From assembly GCF_030409315.1 (NCBI RefSeq), contig NZ_JAUFPS010000042.1, positions 124,001-188,000 of the forward strand: 64,000 bases of DNA, written 5' to 3'. The notes under the pieces are model-generated. The model did not search any database. It was not told where the DNA came from and worked only from the letters and a program-made list of their open reading frames with translations. This DNA is from Mucilaginibacter flavus (GTDB taxonomy: Bacteria > Bacteroidota > Bacteroidia > Sphingobacteriales > Sphingobacteriaceae). The position numbers and the translations under genes were made by a program. How positions within the stretch are numbered: position 1 is the stretch's first letter; the number at the start of each line of letters is the position of its first letter. Of the stretch, positions 10,301 through 18,911 are shown one piece after another.

Positions 10301-11200
10301 GATAATAACCGGTGCCCGTTTTTTGCGGAAGTACAAGCCTAAAAATAAAATAAGCACCACTACGGTAGCGCCCTGGGTAAGCGCGGTATCCCTACGTAGT
10401 TGTAAAGCATTACCGTAATAAACCGCCGCCGAACCAAAGTAGGTAGCAGTCGCAGCCCGTGTACCTTTATGGCTCAGGCTATCTACCAGCCCGTCTAAAC
10501 CTTTTATTAAAAATCCGTTTTTACCCGTGTTGTTTGGCGGGTACGCCGGGGTGACAAACATGAGCAGGTTTTTATGATCTTTAGTAACTACGTAATTATC
10601 ATATAGCTCAAAGTTTTTATCGTACTGTAACTGCTGCAATTTTTTTAGCCCGATGAAGGAGATCCCCACCGGATCATTACTGATGATACTTTTTAGTGCT
10701 ATGCCAGCCGGCGATGTGAGCGTGCGGTAATCATACGCCAGGGTTTGCTTTATCTTTTCGGCAGTGATGAGCGTATCAATGGTTTGGTAATCCCTTTGGT
10801 TAAGGTAAATGGGCAGGCGCTGATTAATGGTGCCGAATAGTTTCATTACCACGTCATCATCAACCTTAAAATTGGTTTTGCCTATGTAGGGTTTCAGTTT
10901 TTCGGTTGCGCTGGTTGCAAATTCGTCGGCAAAAGCAACCAGGCTATCGGGGCGGGCAGCTGCGGTACTGTCTTTAAGCGATACCATAATCACCAGCTTA
11001 TCTAAAAATTTGGAGTTTTGAAAAACCTCGTTAAGCTTGTTGATCTTTTTATCCTTTGGGATAACCTTGCTGATATCCTCCTCAAACTTTACCCGCGATG
11101 AAAAATAGCCCAAAAACAAAAAGCAGCCAACAAACACGGTGTAAAAAACAACCTTGTGGCGGGCAAAATAATGATATATAAGGATCAGGCTTTTTTCCAT
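7355..11200 (-). CDS. Trifunctional MMPL transporter / acyltransferase / SAM methyltransferase
   Basis: The 1281-residue fusion has three parts. Residues 1 to about 820 form an RND/MMPL-type exporter with two similar halves, each with a periplasmic loop and a membrane bundle (LGTGSVVLGIAINYSLHVF and SALIFGLGDDYSLYIMD). Around residue 900 an acyltransferase domain shows the HX4D motif in NHQSFLD and the later FPEGTRS motif. From about 1090 a class I methyltransferase has MLDIGCGYGFMPY. This architecture is known from flexirubin/aryl-polyene loci. It could methylate the aryl ring, join the polyene to a lipid and export the product. The upstream GT2/DUF2062 gene ends 10 bases before it, so they are co-transcribed. 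Confidence 0.9.
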   Translation of the reverse strand: MEKSLILIYHYFARHKVVFYTVFVGCFLFLGYFSSRVKFEEDISKVIPKDKKINKLNEVFQNSKFLDKLVIMVSLKDSTAAARPDSLVAFADEFATSATEKLKPYIGKTNFKVDDDVVMKLFGTINQRLPIYLNQRDYQTIDTLITAEKIKQTLAYDYRTLTSPAGIALKSIISNDPVGISFIGLKKLQQLQYDKNFELYDNYVVTKDHKNLLMFVTPAYPPNNTGKNGFLIKGLDGLVDSLSHKGTRAATATYFGSAAVYYGNALQLRRDTALTQGATVVVLILFLGLYFRKKRAPVIILIPVLFGSLFSLTAIYFLKGSISVIALGTGSVVLGIAINYSLHVFNHYRHTKSVEQVLKDLVMPLTVGSFTTIGGFLCLEFVESEMLKDLGLFAAFSLIGASICSLVFLPQFIATKKEQENHSFNQLSWIDKLASFNPEYNKYIVIGILLLTGVFFYKANDVTFEFDVAKMNYMPPALQQSQNKLNKINQYALQSVYLVSEGKTLDRALINNEKLAAQIDKLKQQNIVKRSSDVSSFIISDSLQKERVARWNTYWTAEKKQQLLATLEKEGKAQGFSASAFEKFKTLLNTDFSHTNDDDVAEIRKSFLDNFINEYPSHSTVVTLVQTSPENKAAIYKAFENDPNVTVIDKQYLTNKLVQIINADFTSIAVMSSALVFIVLLLTYGRMELALVSFIPMAISWIWILGLMGIFGIGFNIVNIIISALIFGLGDDYSLYIMDGLLQEYKTGKKVLSSYKSSIFLSAITTITGLGVLIFAKHPALRSIAAISIIGILCVVIMSQILIPFLFNILIKNRTHKKQFPWTISGFAISIFAFAYFVTGCIILSLLGFLFKLNPFNKEKGKLVYHHIMARFSWSMIYIMGNVKKEIINKHLADFKNPSVIIANHQSFLDILILVMLNPRLILFTNNWVWNSPVFGAVVRMADYFPVAQGTEASIDLLADRVKQGYSIVIFPEGTRSVDGEIKRFHKGAFYLAEQLGVDIQPILIHGTGYCMTKGDFLLKNGTITLKYLPRIKPGDIGFGIGYAERTKAISKHFKAEYKQLCQQVEQPRYYREQLIYNYLYKGPLLEWYMRIKTILEKNYQPFHDLLPLKGRMLDIGCGYGFMPYMLHFAAPGREFTGIDYDEDKIEVANNNFNKDSLIRFEYADALGFEMEPYDAIIIADVLHYMQPDEQKVLIERCMNNLRPGGIIIIRDGNKDLKEKHRGTELTEFFSTKFVKFNKASKGLSFLSAQMVHALAEANNMQCRIIDETKYTSNIIFVIKK

Positions 11201-11210
11201 TACTACAGGC

Positions 11211-12398
11211 TTACAGGGCAGCCGGCGATTTTTTTAACACTTTGAGCAGCGCGTAAGTGATTAAACCAATACCAAGTGATGCCACCACCGCCAGCGTAAG
11301 GCTGCCATAAATATATTGCTCCAGGTGTTCCCTTATGGTTTTAAATATGTTGGAGCTAAACTCCATATTGGTAACTCTATCGCCCATCCAGCGTTCGCCC
11401 GCTTTATAGCTCAAAAATATAATTATGGGAATCATAGGCGGGATACTGATATGTGCCGAAAAAACCACCAGCGCTTTGTTGAGTTTAAATACAATAGCCA
11501 GAAATATAGCCACCACCAGCTGAAAACCCCATATGGGTACTATTCCCATAAAAATACCCAAACCTATAGACAGGGCCTTAACCTCGTCGCTGTCATTAGG
11601 ATTATACAGCGAGGCGATTATCTTCTTACGGCCCTTTTTTTTTAACAGGTTAAGGAAAAAATCGCGCGGTTTAATCCAAACAAAGGCAATTACTACCAAA
11701 AAAGCGTTCAGTACCCCCACGCGCGAAAAATCGGTAACGGGTCTGAAGTGCGATACCCGGGTTGCTTTAGGTGCATAGTAAACCGTAACCGGTACCGAGT
11801 CCATGTGCACGCCACACCACGAGGCCCGTACAATCACCTCAATTTCAAATTCGTACTTTACGGTGTGGAATTTCATTCCCTGTAACAGGTACAAAGGGTA
11901 CAATCTGAAACCCGATTGTGTATCGGGGCAATGGATTCCCGTTTCTACCCAAAACCAAAAGTTGGAAAATTTATGGCCAAAACTGCTTTTACCCGGCACC
12001 GCGGCCTGGTCCATATTACGGGAGCCTATAATAATGGCGTCGCGCACGTTTTCAAGCTTATCTAAAAACACGGGGATATCTTTGGCAAAGTGCTGCCCGT
12101 CCGAGTCGATAGTGATGGCGTATTGGTAGCCCTTATCCATAGCATATGCAAAGGCCTGGCGTAAAGCCCAGCCTTTACCTACATTTTGGGGATAACTGAT
12201 GAGCTGCACAGCAGGGAAACCTTTTACAATGGCTTCGGTATCATCTGTTGAGCCATCATTTACCACAATAATGTGGTTACTATAGGCCAATACATCGGTA
12301 ATTACACCGGCCAGGGTAAGGTGGTTATTATAAGTAGGTATTATTACACATACCTGCAATTCATCAAACCGTTTACTTACTACATCAGCACTGTTCAT
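11211..12398 (-). CDS. Family 2 glycosyltransferase fused to DUF2062
   Basis: Residues about 10-230 are a GT-A glycosyltransferase 2 domain: VCVIIPTYNN, the nucleotide-contact IVVNDGSTDDTE and the DxD-type TIDSDGQH. The C-terminal part, about 245-395, matches DUF2062, a membrane domain with hydrophobic segments around GIFMGIVPIWGFQ and PPMIPIIIFLSY. Dolichyl-phosphate-mannose-synthase-like enzymes share the first domain. It is the first gene of the minus-strand operon, 10 bases before the MMPL fusion. Attaching a sugar to a lipid carrier or to the pigment conjugate is inferred from context only. Confidence 0.88.
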   Translation of the reverse strand: MNSADVVSKRFDELQVCVIIPTYNNHLTLAGVITDVLAYSNHIIVVNDGSTDDTEAIVKGFPAVQLISYPQNVGKGWALRQAFAYAMDKGYQYAITIDSDGQHFAKDIPVFLDKLENVRDAIIIGSRNMDQAAVPGKSSFGHKFSNFWFWVETGIHCPDTQSGFRLYPLYLLQGMKFHTVKYEFEIEVIVRASWCGVHMDSVPVTVYYAPKATRVSHFRPVTDFSRVGVLNAFLVVIAFVWIKPRDFFLNLLKKKGRKKIIASLYNPNDSDEVKALSIGLGIFMGIVPIWGFQLVVAIFLAIVFKLNKALVVFSAHISIPPMIPIIIFLSYKAGERWMGDRVTNMEFSSNIFKTIREHLEQYIYGSLTLAVVASLGIGLITYALLKVLKKSPAAL

Positions 12399-12447
12399 TA
12401 ATTCCCTCTAATTGTTACCAATTTAAAAACCACATTTTTCGACATAA

Positions 12448-12455
12448 CAAAATTA
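12448..12455 (-). promoter_or_regulatory. Candidate -7 box for the minus-strand pigment operon
   Basis: Read on the minus strand this is TAATTTTG, a full match to TAnnTTTG, about 50 bases before the GT2/DUF2062 start. No TTG was seen at the expected -33 spacing. Confidence 0.4.
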
Positions 12456-12611
12456 GTGTTTTATATGATGTGTGGATTATCTGATTTACTTTTTGACGAA
12501 TTGGGGAATTGTTGCGTCACTTTTGGGGATTGTTAATTAATAATTAAGCGCATTTTCGGTTTGGCATGGTGCTTGCCTTACTTTATTCAAATAACAAAAC
12601 ACGAAAAGCGT

Positions 12612-13031
12612 ATGAAAGCCCTGATATTGTTGATAATGGTAAGCGTTTTTTTTAGCAGCTGTGATTTAAGCGAAAGCGATACCACCGTAAATATAGAAGT
12701 GAATAATAGCCTTAAAGGTGTGGAAATTACCCGCGCCACTGATAAATATGATGAAAGCCACGGCCTGTTTCATGTACGTGCATATGTTAAACGCAGCAGC
12801 CAGGCGCCTGTTAATAACTTACAGTTAAAAGCATCTTATTATGATGCCATTGGCAATAAGCTGGCCGAATCAAATGTTGATCCTGAAAATGAAATTAAAC
12901 CAGGCGATAGCGGTGAGGTAGAAACTACCTACCTGTTCCCCACTGTTGCTGATTTGCCTACCCGCGTTGTAATCACCGCGAATACCGATTCCCTTAACGA
13001 GACTGCCCCGCGCGTTGAAAGTGCCAGGTAA
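12612..13031 (+). CDS. Small lipoprotein
   Basis: The start at 12612 is chosen because it places a lipoprotein signal at the N-terminus (MKALILLIMVSVFFSSC, lipobox Cys at residue 17); an in-frame upstream start at 12561 would bury it. The mature part, about 122 residues, has alternating strands such as HGLFHVRAYVKR and SGEVETTYLF, consistent with a small beta-sandwich, possibly like FxLYD-type domains. The Cys is followed by Asp, which in enterobacteria is a retention signal; the rule is not reliable in Bacteroidetes. The gene stands alone and ends in a strong terminator. Confidence 0.8.
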   Translation: MKALILLIMVSVFFSSCDLSESDTTVNIEVNNSLKGVEITRATDKYDESHGLFHVRAYVKRSSQAPVNNLQLKASYYDAIGNKLAESNVDPENEIKPGDSGEVETTYLFPTVADLPTRVVITANTDSLNETAPRVESAR

Positions 13032-13075
13032 GCTCTCCCCTAATATTAATTAACTATTAACTGACTGATTGCTAC

Positions 13076-13120
13076 GAGGCCATCTCAAAAGAAAACTTTA
13101 TCTTTTGAATGGCCTCTTTT
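13076..13120 (+). terminator. Rho-independent terminator
   Basis: A hairpin with 5' arm GAGGCCAT-TCAAAAGA (one bulged base) and matching 3' arm TCTTTTGAATGGCCTC is followed by TTTTATTTT. It ends the lipoprotein transcript 45 bases after its stop. Confidence 0.85.
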
Positions 13121-13195
13121 ATTTTCATCCTTAAGGCGCTCATTGCCCTGGTCAGAAAACATCCCCGTAAGTTGGCATTAGTGTCGGTCTATCAG

Positions 13196-14335
13196 TTACA
13201 CCGATGGCTCCACGTCCTCAATAACCACTTTCTTATTTTTCACCCGTTTACCTTTTGCCAGCTTATTTTGCTCCTTCTCGTCATCGCCCAGGATAATACC
13301 CCATGGCTGCAGGCTTTCTACCCGGTCGAAAATAATTTTGAGCACCGCTATGCTGGGGATGGATAGGAACATGCCTGGAATACCCCATATCATTTCGCCA
13401 ATAACCACACCAAGTACTGTTATAAGCGCGTTGATCTTAACTTTTGAACCAACCACTATAGGCAGCAACACGTTGCTATCAATTAAATGGGTAACCACCA
13501 GCGTAACCATTACCCAGATAACTTTAGTACTATCCGGCGATGTGCCCAGCGTAACCACGGCGCTTACTACCAGGGCGCTAAAAATACCTACGTAGGGTAT
13601 AATGTTAAACAACCCTGTAAGTAAGCCCAGCAAAATGGCGTATTGCACCCCCATAAAGCTAAAGGCCACGCTTACGCCGGCCGCGATAATGCTCATTTCA
13701 ATAAGCAAGCCCATGATGTATTTGCGAATGATGTGCTGCACCTGCTCTATCACTTCATGCACGATAGTCTTATTTTCTGGCAGGAAAACGGATACCAGGA
13801 ATTTCATGATCAGCCTGCGGTACAACAAAAAGAAAAAGGTATAAATAAAAGTAAACACCAGGAACAATAGGATAGACGATAACGACAACACCGTTGCACC
13901 TACAACCGAAGGATCTGGCGACATCATTTTATCGGCAGCCGAGTTTACCACCCTAAGCTGCTTGCCGCGCGTTACGTGAAAAGTATCCTGCACCCAGCCT
14001 CTGAACTGCCACATGGATTGGCTGATTTGCGCCTGGAACTTTGGCCAGTCTTTAGCCAGATCGGCAATTTGCGAGCCGATAATAAATATTAGTAAGCCAA
14101 TCATGGATAGCAGAAGCACAACTGCCGTCATAGAGGCGGCACTGCGCGGCAATCGTAGCCTTCTTTCAAAAAAAGAAGCTACAGGCAATAATAAAATAGA
14201 GAACAGGCACGAAAATATTAATGGCGACAGGATCTCTTTGGCGATAATAACCAAATAACCCAGCGCGAATAGGCTAAACAGCACACAGGCCAGTTTAATA
14301 TAAAACGGAAGTTTAGTAAAAGTTTTCAAGTCCAT
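13196..14335 (-). CDS. AI-2E family transporter (UPF0118)
   Basis: The 379-residue protein has about eight hydrophobic segments arranged as in the AI-2E/UPF0118 permease family: an N-terminal pair (LACVLFSLFALGYLVII), a hydrophilic middle region, and the conserved C-terminal block LLGLLTGLFNIIPYVGIFSA followed by VIGEMIWGIPGMFLSIPSIA. Family members export autoinducer-2 or exchange ions; the substrate here is unknown. The C-terminal 30 residues are highly charged (KEQNKLAKGKRVKNKK) and probably cytoplasmic. It is transcribed alone, convergent with the lipoprotein gene. Confidence 0.88.
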   Translation of the reverse strand: MDLKTFTKLPFYIKLACVLFSLFALGYLVIIAKEILSPLIFSCLFSILLLPVASFFERRLRLPRSAASMTAVVLLLSMIGLLIFIIGSQIADLAKDWPKFQAQISQSMWQFRGWVQDTFHVTRGKQLRVVNSAADKMMSPDPSVVGATVLSLSSILLFLVFTFIYTFFFLLYRRLIMKFLVSVFLPENKTIVHEVIEQVQHIIRKYIMGLLIEMSIIAAGVSVAFSFMGVQYAILLGLLTGLFNIIPYVGIFSALVVSAVVTLGTSPDSTKVIWVMVTLVVTHLIDSNVLLPIVVGSKVKINALITVLGVVIGEMIWGIPGMFLSIPSIAVLKIIFDRVESLQPWGIILGDDEKEQNKLAKGKRVKNKKVVIEDVEPSV

Positions 14336-14705
14336 AGTTATGCCTGCGTTAGTGATGCTTAGCGGTAAAGTTATAAAATAACAGGCTCATTGCCGTTTTG
14401 TTGATTTGCGGGCAACAACTTTGTTTGTAGCACGGTACACCTGTTTTATCAACTAACATTTGCAAGCTAAGTCAAAGTTGCATACGTTTGCCAGCAGTAT
14501 GTCAACAATGATGTATCGGGCTAATAATGATGAACAAAAGCGTATTGCCTCCTCCAATAGTTTAGTCGCCCAATAATATTGGTCGGTATAGCGGCATGTT
14601 TTATTTAAAAACGGCGGGCTGTATGCGGTGCCATATCATTTTCCTGTTCATTCATCAATTATCAACATCCTACCTGCCATGCAGCGTAGCTTAATTTTAT
14701 ACCTC
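14336..14705. other. Intergenic region, nothing recognised
   Basis: The 370 bases between the divergent AI-2E permease and the DMT exporter hold no coding frame I can support and no clear TAnnTTTG box. An in-frame ATG at 14628 would extend the exporter by 26 residues, but that extension lacks membrane-protein character. Confidence 0.5.
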
Positions 14706-15617
14706 ATGAAAAAGGCATATATAAAACTTCACCTGGCCTTAATACTTGCCGGGTTCACGGGCGTATTTGGCCGACTTATTACTTTAAACGCGGGACTGAT
14801 CAGCTGGTACCGTACCCTCATTGCGGCCGTAGTGATGTTCATCATTATCACTTTCAGCGGCAAAAGCGAAAAAACCTCCCTGGCTGCAAAAAAGCGCATT
14901 GGCTTTGCCGGTGCTATTTTAGGTTTTCACTGGTTGTTTTTTTACGGGAGTATCAAATATTCAAACATATCTGTAGGTGTGGTATGCTTTGCGCTAACCA
15001 GTTTTTTCAACGCGCTGCTGGCACCACTGCTTAATAAAACCAAACTTTCGGTACAGGAGCTTTTGTTAAGCGGTATTACCCTTTGCGGTATCTCGCTCAT
15101 ATTTGGTATGGATACCAGCTTCAGAACAGGCATTATCCTGGGCGTTATATCGTCGGTATTCTCGGCCCTTTACACCGTTTATAATGAGCGCCTTGCCCAA
15201 AACCACCGGGGCGAAACCATTATCCTGTACCAGATGATTGGCGGCGTGCTGGGTTTAACTTTAATTATGCCGGCGTTTCTTTTCATTTCGCCGGCGGCAT
15301 CATTATTGCCTTCGTTATCAGATTTTGGCTGGCTACTCATACTATCGGTGTTTTGCACCATAGGATTATACCTGTTGGTTGTAAGCGCTTTAAGGCATAT
15401 TTCGTCGTTTACGGTAAGCCTTACTTTTAACCTGGAGCCACTGTATACCATACTGCTTGCCATTGTTATTTATAAAGAAAACCGGGTACTATCGGCAAGT
15501 TTTTACTTTGGCTTGTTTTTAATACTCATTTCCCTGGCCCTGCAAATGTGCCGGGTATGGTACAAAAACAAACAGCGGGGCGCAAAAGAACCGGTAATAG
15601 CGCCGCTGGCAGAGTAA
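14706..15617 (+). CDS. DMT-superfamily (EamA) exporter
   Basis: From the ATG at 14706 the product is 303 residues with ten hydrophobic segments in two EamA halves. Typical landmarks are ISWYRTLIAAVVMF in the first half and SLTFNLEPLYTILLAIVIYKE in the second, the latter being the conserved family segment. EamA proteins export amino acids or metabolites; the substrate is not readable. The longer start at 14628 adds a non-hydrophobic tail and is less likely. The GNAT gene follows after 41 bases, so the two may form an operon. Confidence 0.88.
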   Translation: MKKAYIKLHLALILAGFTGVFGRLITLNAGLISWYRTLIAAVVMFIIITFSGKSEKTSLAAKKRIGFAGAILGFHWLFFYGSIKYSNISVGVVCFALTSFFNALLAPLLNKTKLSVQELLLSGITLCGISLIFGMDTSFRTGIILGVISSVFSALYTVYNERLAQNHRGETIILYQMIGGVLGLTLIMPAFLFISPAASLLPSLSDFGWLLILSVFCTIGLYLLVVSALRHISSFTVSLTFNLEPLYTILLAIVIYKENRVLSASFYFGLFLILISLALQMCRVWYKNKQRGAKEPVIAPLAE

Positions 15618-15658
15618 CTTAGTCCAACAATTAAAGTAAATAGCTAAACAAATACATT

Positions 15659-16174
15659 ATGGATTACCAGTTTGAAAAGGCAACCATTAACCAACTCGAT
15701 CAGATTTGGGAGATTTTGCAAGCAGCCATTAACCGCCGCAAACAAGATGGCAGCGACCAGTGGCAAGACGGTTACCCCAATCCCGCAGTAATTAAAAGCG
15801 ATATTGAGCAGGGCCACGGCTATGTGATCCTCAATGATAAAGATATTATAGCCTACTGCGCCGTTATAGTTAACGACGAACCCGCCTACGCCGATATTAA
15901 AGGCCAATGGCTAACCAATGCCGATTTTGTTGTTTACCACCGGGTGGCCGTATCAGAAAAATACCTGGGCAAAGGGTTTTCAAAAGTGATGCTGAACTTT
16001 ATTGATGACTACGCCTTACAAAACAACATATACAGCGTAAAGGCCGATACCAATTTTGACAATGCCCCCATGTTGGCGTTATTCCAAAAAATGGGCTATC
16101 AATATTGCGGCGAAGTGTTTTTCCGGGGCAGCCCGCGCAAAGCGTTTGAGAAAGTATTGCAGCCTGCTAATTAA
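15659..16174 (+). CDS. GNAT-family N-acetyltransferase
   Basis: The 171-residue protein has the GNAT core: a central strand with VVYHRVAVSEKYLGKGFSKVML, which holds the acetyl-CoA loop in the form LGKGFS, and the later SVKADTNFDNAPMLALFQKMGYQYCG, the usual C-terminal motif. The acceptor substrate is unknown. It follows the DMT exporter after 41 bases on the same strand. No sign of exchange or truncation; length is usual. Confidence 0.88.
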   Translation: MDYQFEKATINQLDQIWEILQAAINRRKQDGSDQWQDGYPNPAVIKSDIEQGHGYVILNDKDIIAYCAVIVNDEPAYADIKGQWLTNADFVVYHRVAVSEKYLGKGFSKVMLNFIDDYALQNNIYSVKADTNFDNAPMLALFQKMGYQYCGEVFFRGSPRKAFEKVLQPAN

Positions 16175-16482
16175 ATTGACAAGTATTGGTCAGCAAGTGC
16201 TTTTCCATAGCTATTAGCCCTATAAAATGGCAATGCCTTAAGCATAAGCTATGCCATTATATTGTATAAGGCCTTAGCCCTGTTACCGGTATCTTTTTCT
16301 ATCCATTGCAGGAAATTGGGATAGAAAAAAATTCAATCCCGTTGCAACCTTTGCGGGGTCAGCCTCGTCAATATTGCGCCGGGTAGTATCATATTTCAAA
16401 ATATTTATCCTATTTTCGGACGTTTTTTGGGTGAATTTTTAATGAAGTTTCCCAGGCTTTTATCTAAATATAATTATAGTTC
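16175..16482. other. Leader region upstream of the core pigment operon
   Basis: No gene is seen in these 308 bases. The region must carry the operon promoter, but no perfect TAnnTTTG box is present; the closest is TATTTTCG at 16411-16418, one mismatch from consensus and without a well-spaced TTG. Confidence 0.4.
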
Positions 16483-18051
16483 ATGATACATATAGGGGGG
16501 CGGTATCTTACTGCCGATGATTTTTCTAAGATTCTGTTTGACAACGAAGAGGTTGGCTTAGATGCATCGGTTGTAAAGAATGTGGAAGTTAATTACCAGT
16601 TTTTGCAGGGCTTCTCGTCCAACAAACTGATATATGGTATCAATACCGGATTTGGGCCAATGGCGCAATACAAGGTAAGCGAAGAAAACCTGCTGCAACT
16701 ACAATATAACCTGATCCGCAGCCATGCTTCGGGAGGTGGCAACCTGATGCAACCCCTGCTGGTAAAAGCTTTAATGATAGCCCGGTTAAACAGCTTTGTG
16801 CAGGCCCGGTCCGGCGTGCATATTGATTTGCCTAAATTATTGGTTGATTTAATTAATAAAGATGTTGCCCCCAATGTATTTGAACATGGCGGTGTAGGCG
16901 CATCCGGCGATCTGGTACAGCTGGCCCACCTGGCACTGGTACTCATTGGCGAAGGCGAGCTAAGCTATAAAGGCGAACAACGCGCCACCGAAGATGTATT
17001 GAAAGAGTTGAGTATTGAGCCCTTAACCATCAAGATAAGAGAAGGCCTGGCCATCATCAACGGTACATCGGCCATGACGGGGATTGGCATGCTGAACATT
17101 ATCCAGGCTAAAAAACTGCTGGAGTGGTCGGTAGTATTATCAGCCATGATGAACGAGGTGGTACAGGCTTATGACGATCATTATTCTTATGAGCTTAACG
17201 CCGTAAAACACCACCGCGGTCAAAACGAAGTTGCCGCCATTATGCGCGATGTGCTCACCGGCAGCAAAATGATCCGTGATCGGTCTGAACATTTATACAA
17301 TCCTGATAACCTTAACCAGGAAGTGTTTTTGGATAAAGTACAGGAATATTACTCTCTGCGTTGTGTAACACAGGTATTAGGCCCTGTTTATGATACTATT
17401 TTTGAAGTTGAACGTGTGGTTACTGATGAGTTGAACTCCGTGAACGACAACCCTGTTATCGACCACGAAAACAAAAATATTTTCCATGGCGGTAATTTCC
17501 ATGGCGATTATGTTTCGCTGGCTATGGATAAACTGAAGATTGCGATCACTAAATTATGCATGCTATCTGAAAGGCAATTGAATTATATCCTGAACGAAAA
17601 GCTGAACCATAAGTTCCCGCCTTTTGTAAACCTCGGAGTTTTAGGTTTTAATTTCGGGATGCAGGGTATGCAATTTACGGCTACCTCAACAACAGCCGAA
17701 AATCAAACCCTATCATACCCGATGTACCTGCACAGCATCCCTAACAATAATGACAACCAGGATATTGTGAGCATGGGCTGTAACTCGGCCCTGATTGCCA
17801 AAAAGGTTATTGATAATACTTTTGAAGTATTGGCTATCCAGATGATGTCAGTACTGCAGGCTATTGATCACTTGGATTGTTCTGAAAAACTATCGCCAAC
17901 AACACATCTGGTTTACACTGATCTTAGGGCTATATTCCCCAAATTTGTGGAGGATGCGCCTAAGTACAAAGATTTGGCGAGAGTAAAACAGTATTTCGAA
18001 AAATCGGAACATGTTCACCTCATCAAAAAAAGAAACTCATCTGTATTATAG
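16483..18051 (+). CDS. Aromatic amino acid ammonia-lyase (tyrosine ammonia-lyase type)
   Basis: The 522-residue protein belongs to the histidine/tyrosine/phenylalanine ammonia-lyase family. The Ala-Ser-Gly triad that cyclises to the MIO cofactor is at about residues 140-142 (GGVGASGDLVQLAHL). The N-terminal YGINTGFGPMAQY and the substrate-pocket stretch LQYNLIRSHASG closely resemble, from memory, the Flavobacterium johnsoniae tyrosine ammonia-lyase from its flexirubin locus, so tyrosine to p-coumarate is the favoured reaction. Later conserved blocks NDNPVID and FGMQGMQFTATSTTAE are intact. It begins the core operon and would supply the aryl starter unit. Histidine lyase activity is the main alternative but fits the context poorly. 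Confidence 0.9.
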   Translation: MIHIGGRYLTADDFSKILFDNEEVGLDASVVKNVEVNYQFLQGFSSNKLIYGINTGFGPMAQYKVSEENLLQLQYNLIRSHASGGGNLMQPLLVKALMIARLNSFVQARSGVHIDLPKLLVDLINKDVAPNVFEHGGVGASGDLVQLAHLALVLIGEGELSYKGEQRATEDVLKELSIEPLTIKIREGLAIINGTSAMTGIGMLNIIQAKKLLEWSVVLSAMMNEVVQAYDDHYSYELNAVKHHRGQNEVAAIMRDVLTGSKMIRDRSEHLYNPDNLNQEVFLDKVQEYYSLRCVTQVLGPVYDTIFEVERVVTDELNSVNDNPVIDHENKNIFHGGNFHGDYVSLAMDKLKIAITKLCMLSERQLNYILNEKLNHKFPPFVNLGVLGFNFGMQGMQFTATSTTAENQTLSYPMYLHSIPNNNDNQDIVSMGCNSALIAKKVIDNTFEVLAIQMMSVLQAIDHLDCSEKLSPTTHLVYTDLRAIFPKFVEDAPKYKDLARVKQYFEKSEHVHLIKKRNSSVL

Positions 18052-18079
18052 TTTTTAGCATTTAATAATTTTAGCAGAT

Positions 18080-18808
18080 ATGAAATGTGCATTAGTGACA
18101 GGCGGATCACGGGGGATAGGTAAAGCAATTTGTCATAAATTGGGTTTAATGGGCTATTATGTGCTTGTAAACTATAAAAGCAATCAAACCGAAGCCGAAA
18201 ACACTTTAGCTACCATCAAAGAAAATGGCGGCGATGGCGAGATCATTAAATTCGACGTAGCCGGTAAAGAAGATATCCGCGCCGTTTTAGGTAGCTGGAT
18301 TGAAACCAATACCGAAAAATATATTGAAGTACTGGTAAACAACGCCGGCATTAAGGATGATACCCTGATGATGTGGATGAAGGATGAGCAGTGGGATAGC
18401 GTTTTAAACACCAGCCTGGGCGGTTTCTTTTACGTAACCCAAACGGTGTTAAACAGCATGCTGGTTAAAAAATACGGCCGTATTATCAATGTGGTCTCTC
18501 TATCGGGCTTAAAAGGCTTGCCGGGGCAGGTTAATTACTCGGCTGCTAAAGCTGGTGTTATTGGTGCCACTAAAGCCCTGGCGCAGGAAGTTGCCCGCCG
18601 TGGCGTTACCGTTAATGCGGTGGCTCCTGGCTTTATCCGTACGGATATGACCGATGGGCTCGACGAAAAAGAACTTAAATCAATGATCCCCATTAAGCGC
18701 TTCGGCACGCCCGAAGAAGTAGCCGCTGTAGTTGGCTTTTTGGCATCGCCGGAGGCATCATATATTACAGCCGAAGTAATTTCTGTTAATGGCGGTTTAT
18801 ACTCCTGA
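18080..18808 (+). CDS. 3-oxoacyl-ACP reductase (FabG-type ketoreductase)
   Basis: A 242-residue short-chain dehydrogenase. The NADPH motif is at the N-terminus (TGGSRGIGKA), NNAG follows near residue 88, and the catalytic Tyr and Lys lie in YSAAKAG near residues 153-157, with the Ser in VVSLSG. The C-terminal VISVNGGLY is the usual FabG ending. It would reduce the beta-keto group after each elongation of the aryl polyene. It lies 28 bases after the ammonia-lyase gene and 103 bases before the ketosynthase. A duplicate of housekeeping FabG dedicated to the pigment is the simplest reading. Confidence 0.92.
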   Translation: MKCALVTGGSRGIGKAICHKLGLMGYYVLVNYKSNQTEAENTLATIKENGGDGEIIKFDVAGKEDIRAVLGSWIETNTEKYIEVLVNNAGIKDDTLMMWMKDEQWDSVLNTSLGGFFYVTQTVLNSMLVKKYGRIINVVSLSGLKGLPGQVNYSAAKAGVIGATKALAQEVARRGVTVNAVAPGFIRTDMTDGLDEKELKSMIPIKRFGTPEEVAAVVGFLASPEASYITAEVISVNGGLYS

Positions 18809-18911
18809 TTAATCATTTGTTCACAAAAGCATCATTTTTAAAATTTCAATCGTTAAATAAATTTAATTAGTTTTAAAGGTATTTGTAATTGATTAAGCCG
18901 CCAGTAGCGTT

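Noticed and set aside
10160..10400. Possible frameshift within the 1281-residue fusion
   Set aside because: The frame is continuous and all three domains keep their motifs; the length fits the known trifunctional architecture.
16483..18051. Reading the lyase as histidine utilisation HutH
   Set aside because: No hutU, hutI or hutG neighbours; the pocket region matches tyrosine lyases of flexirubin loci, and the neighbours are polyene genes.
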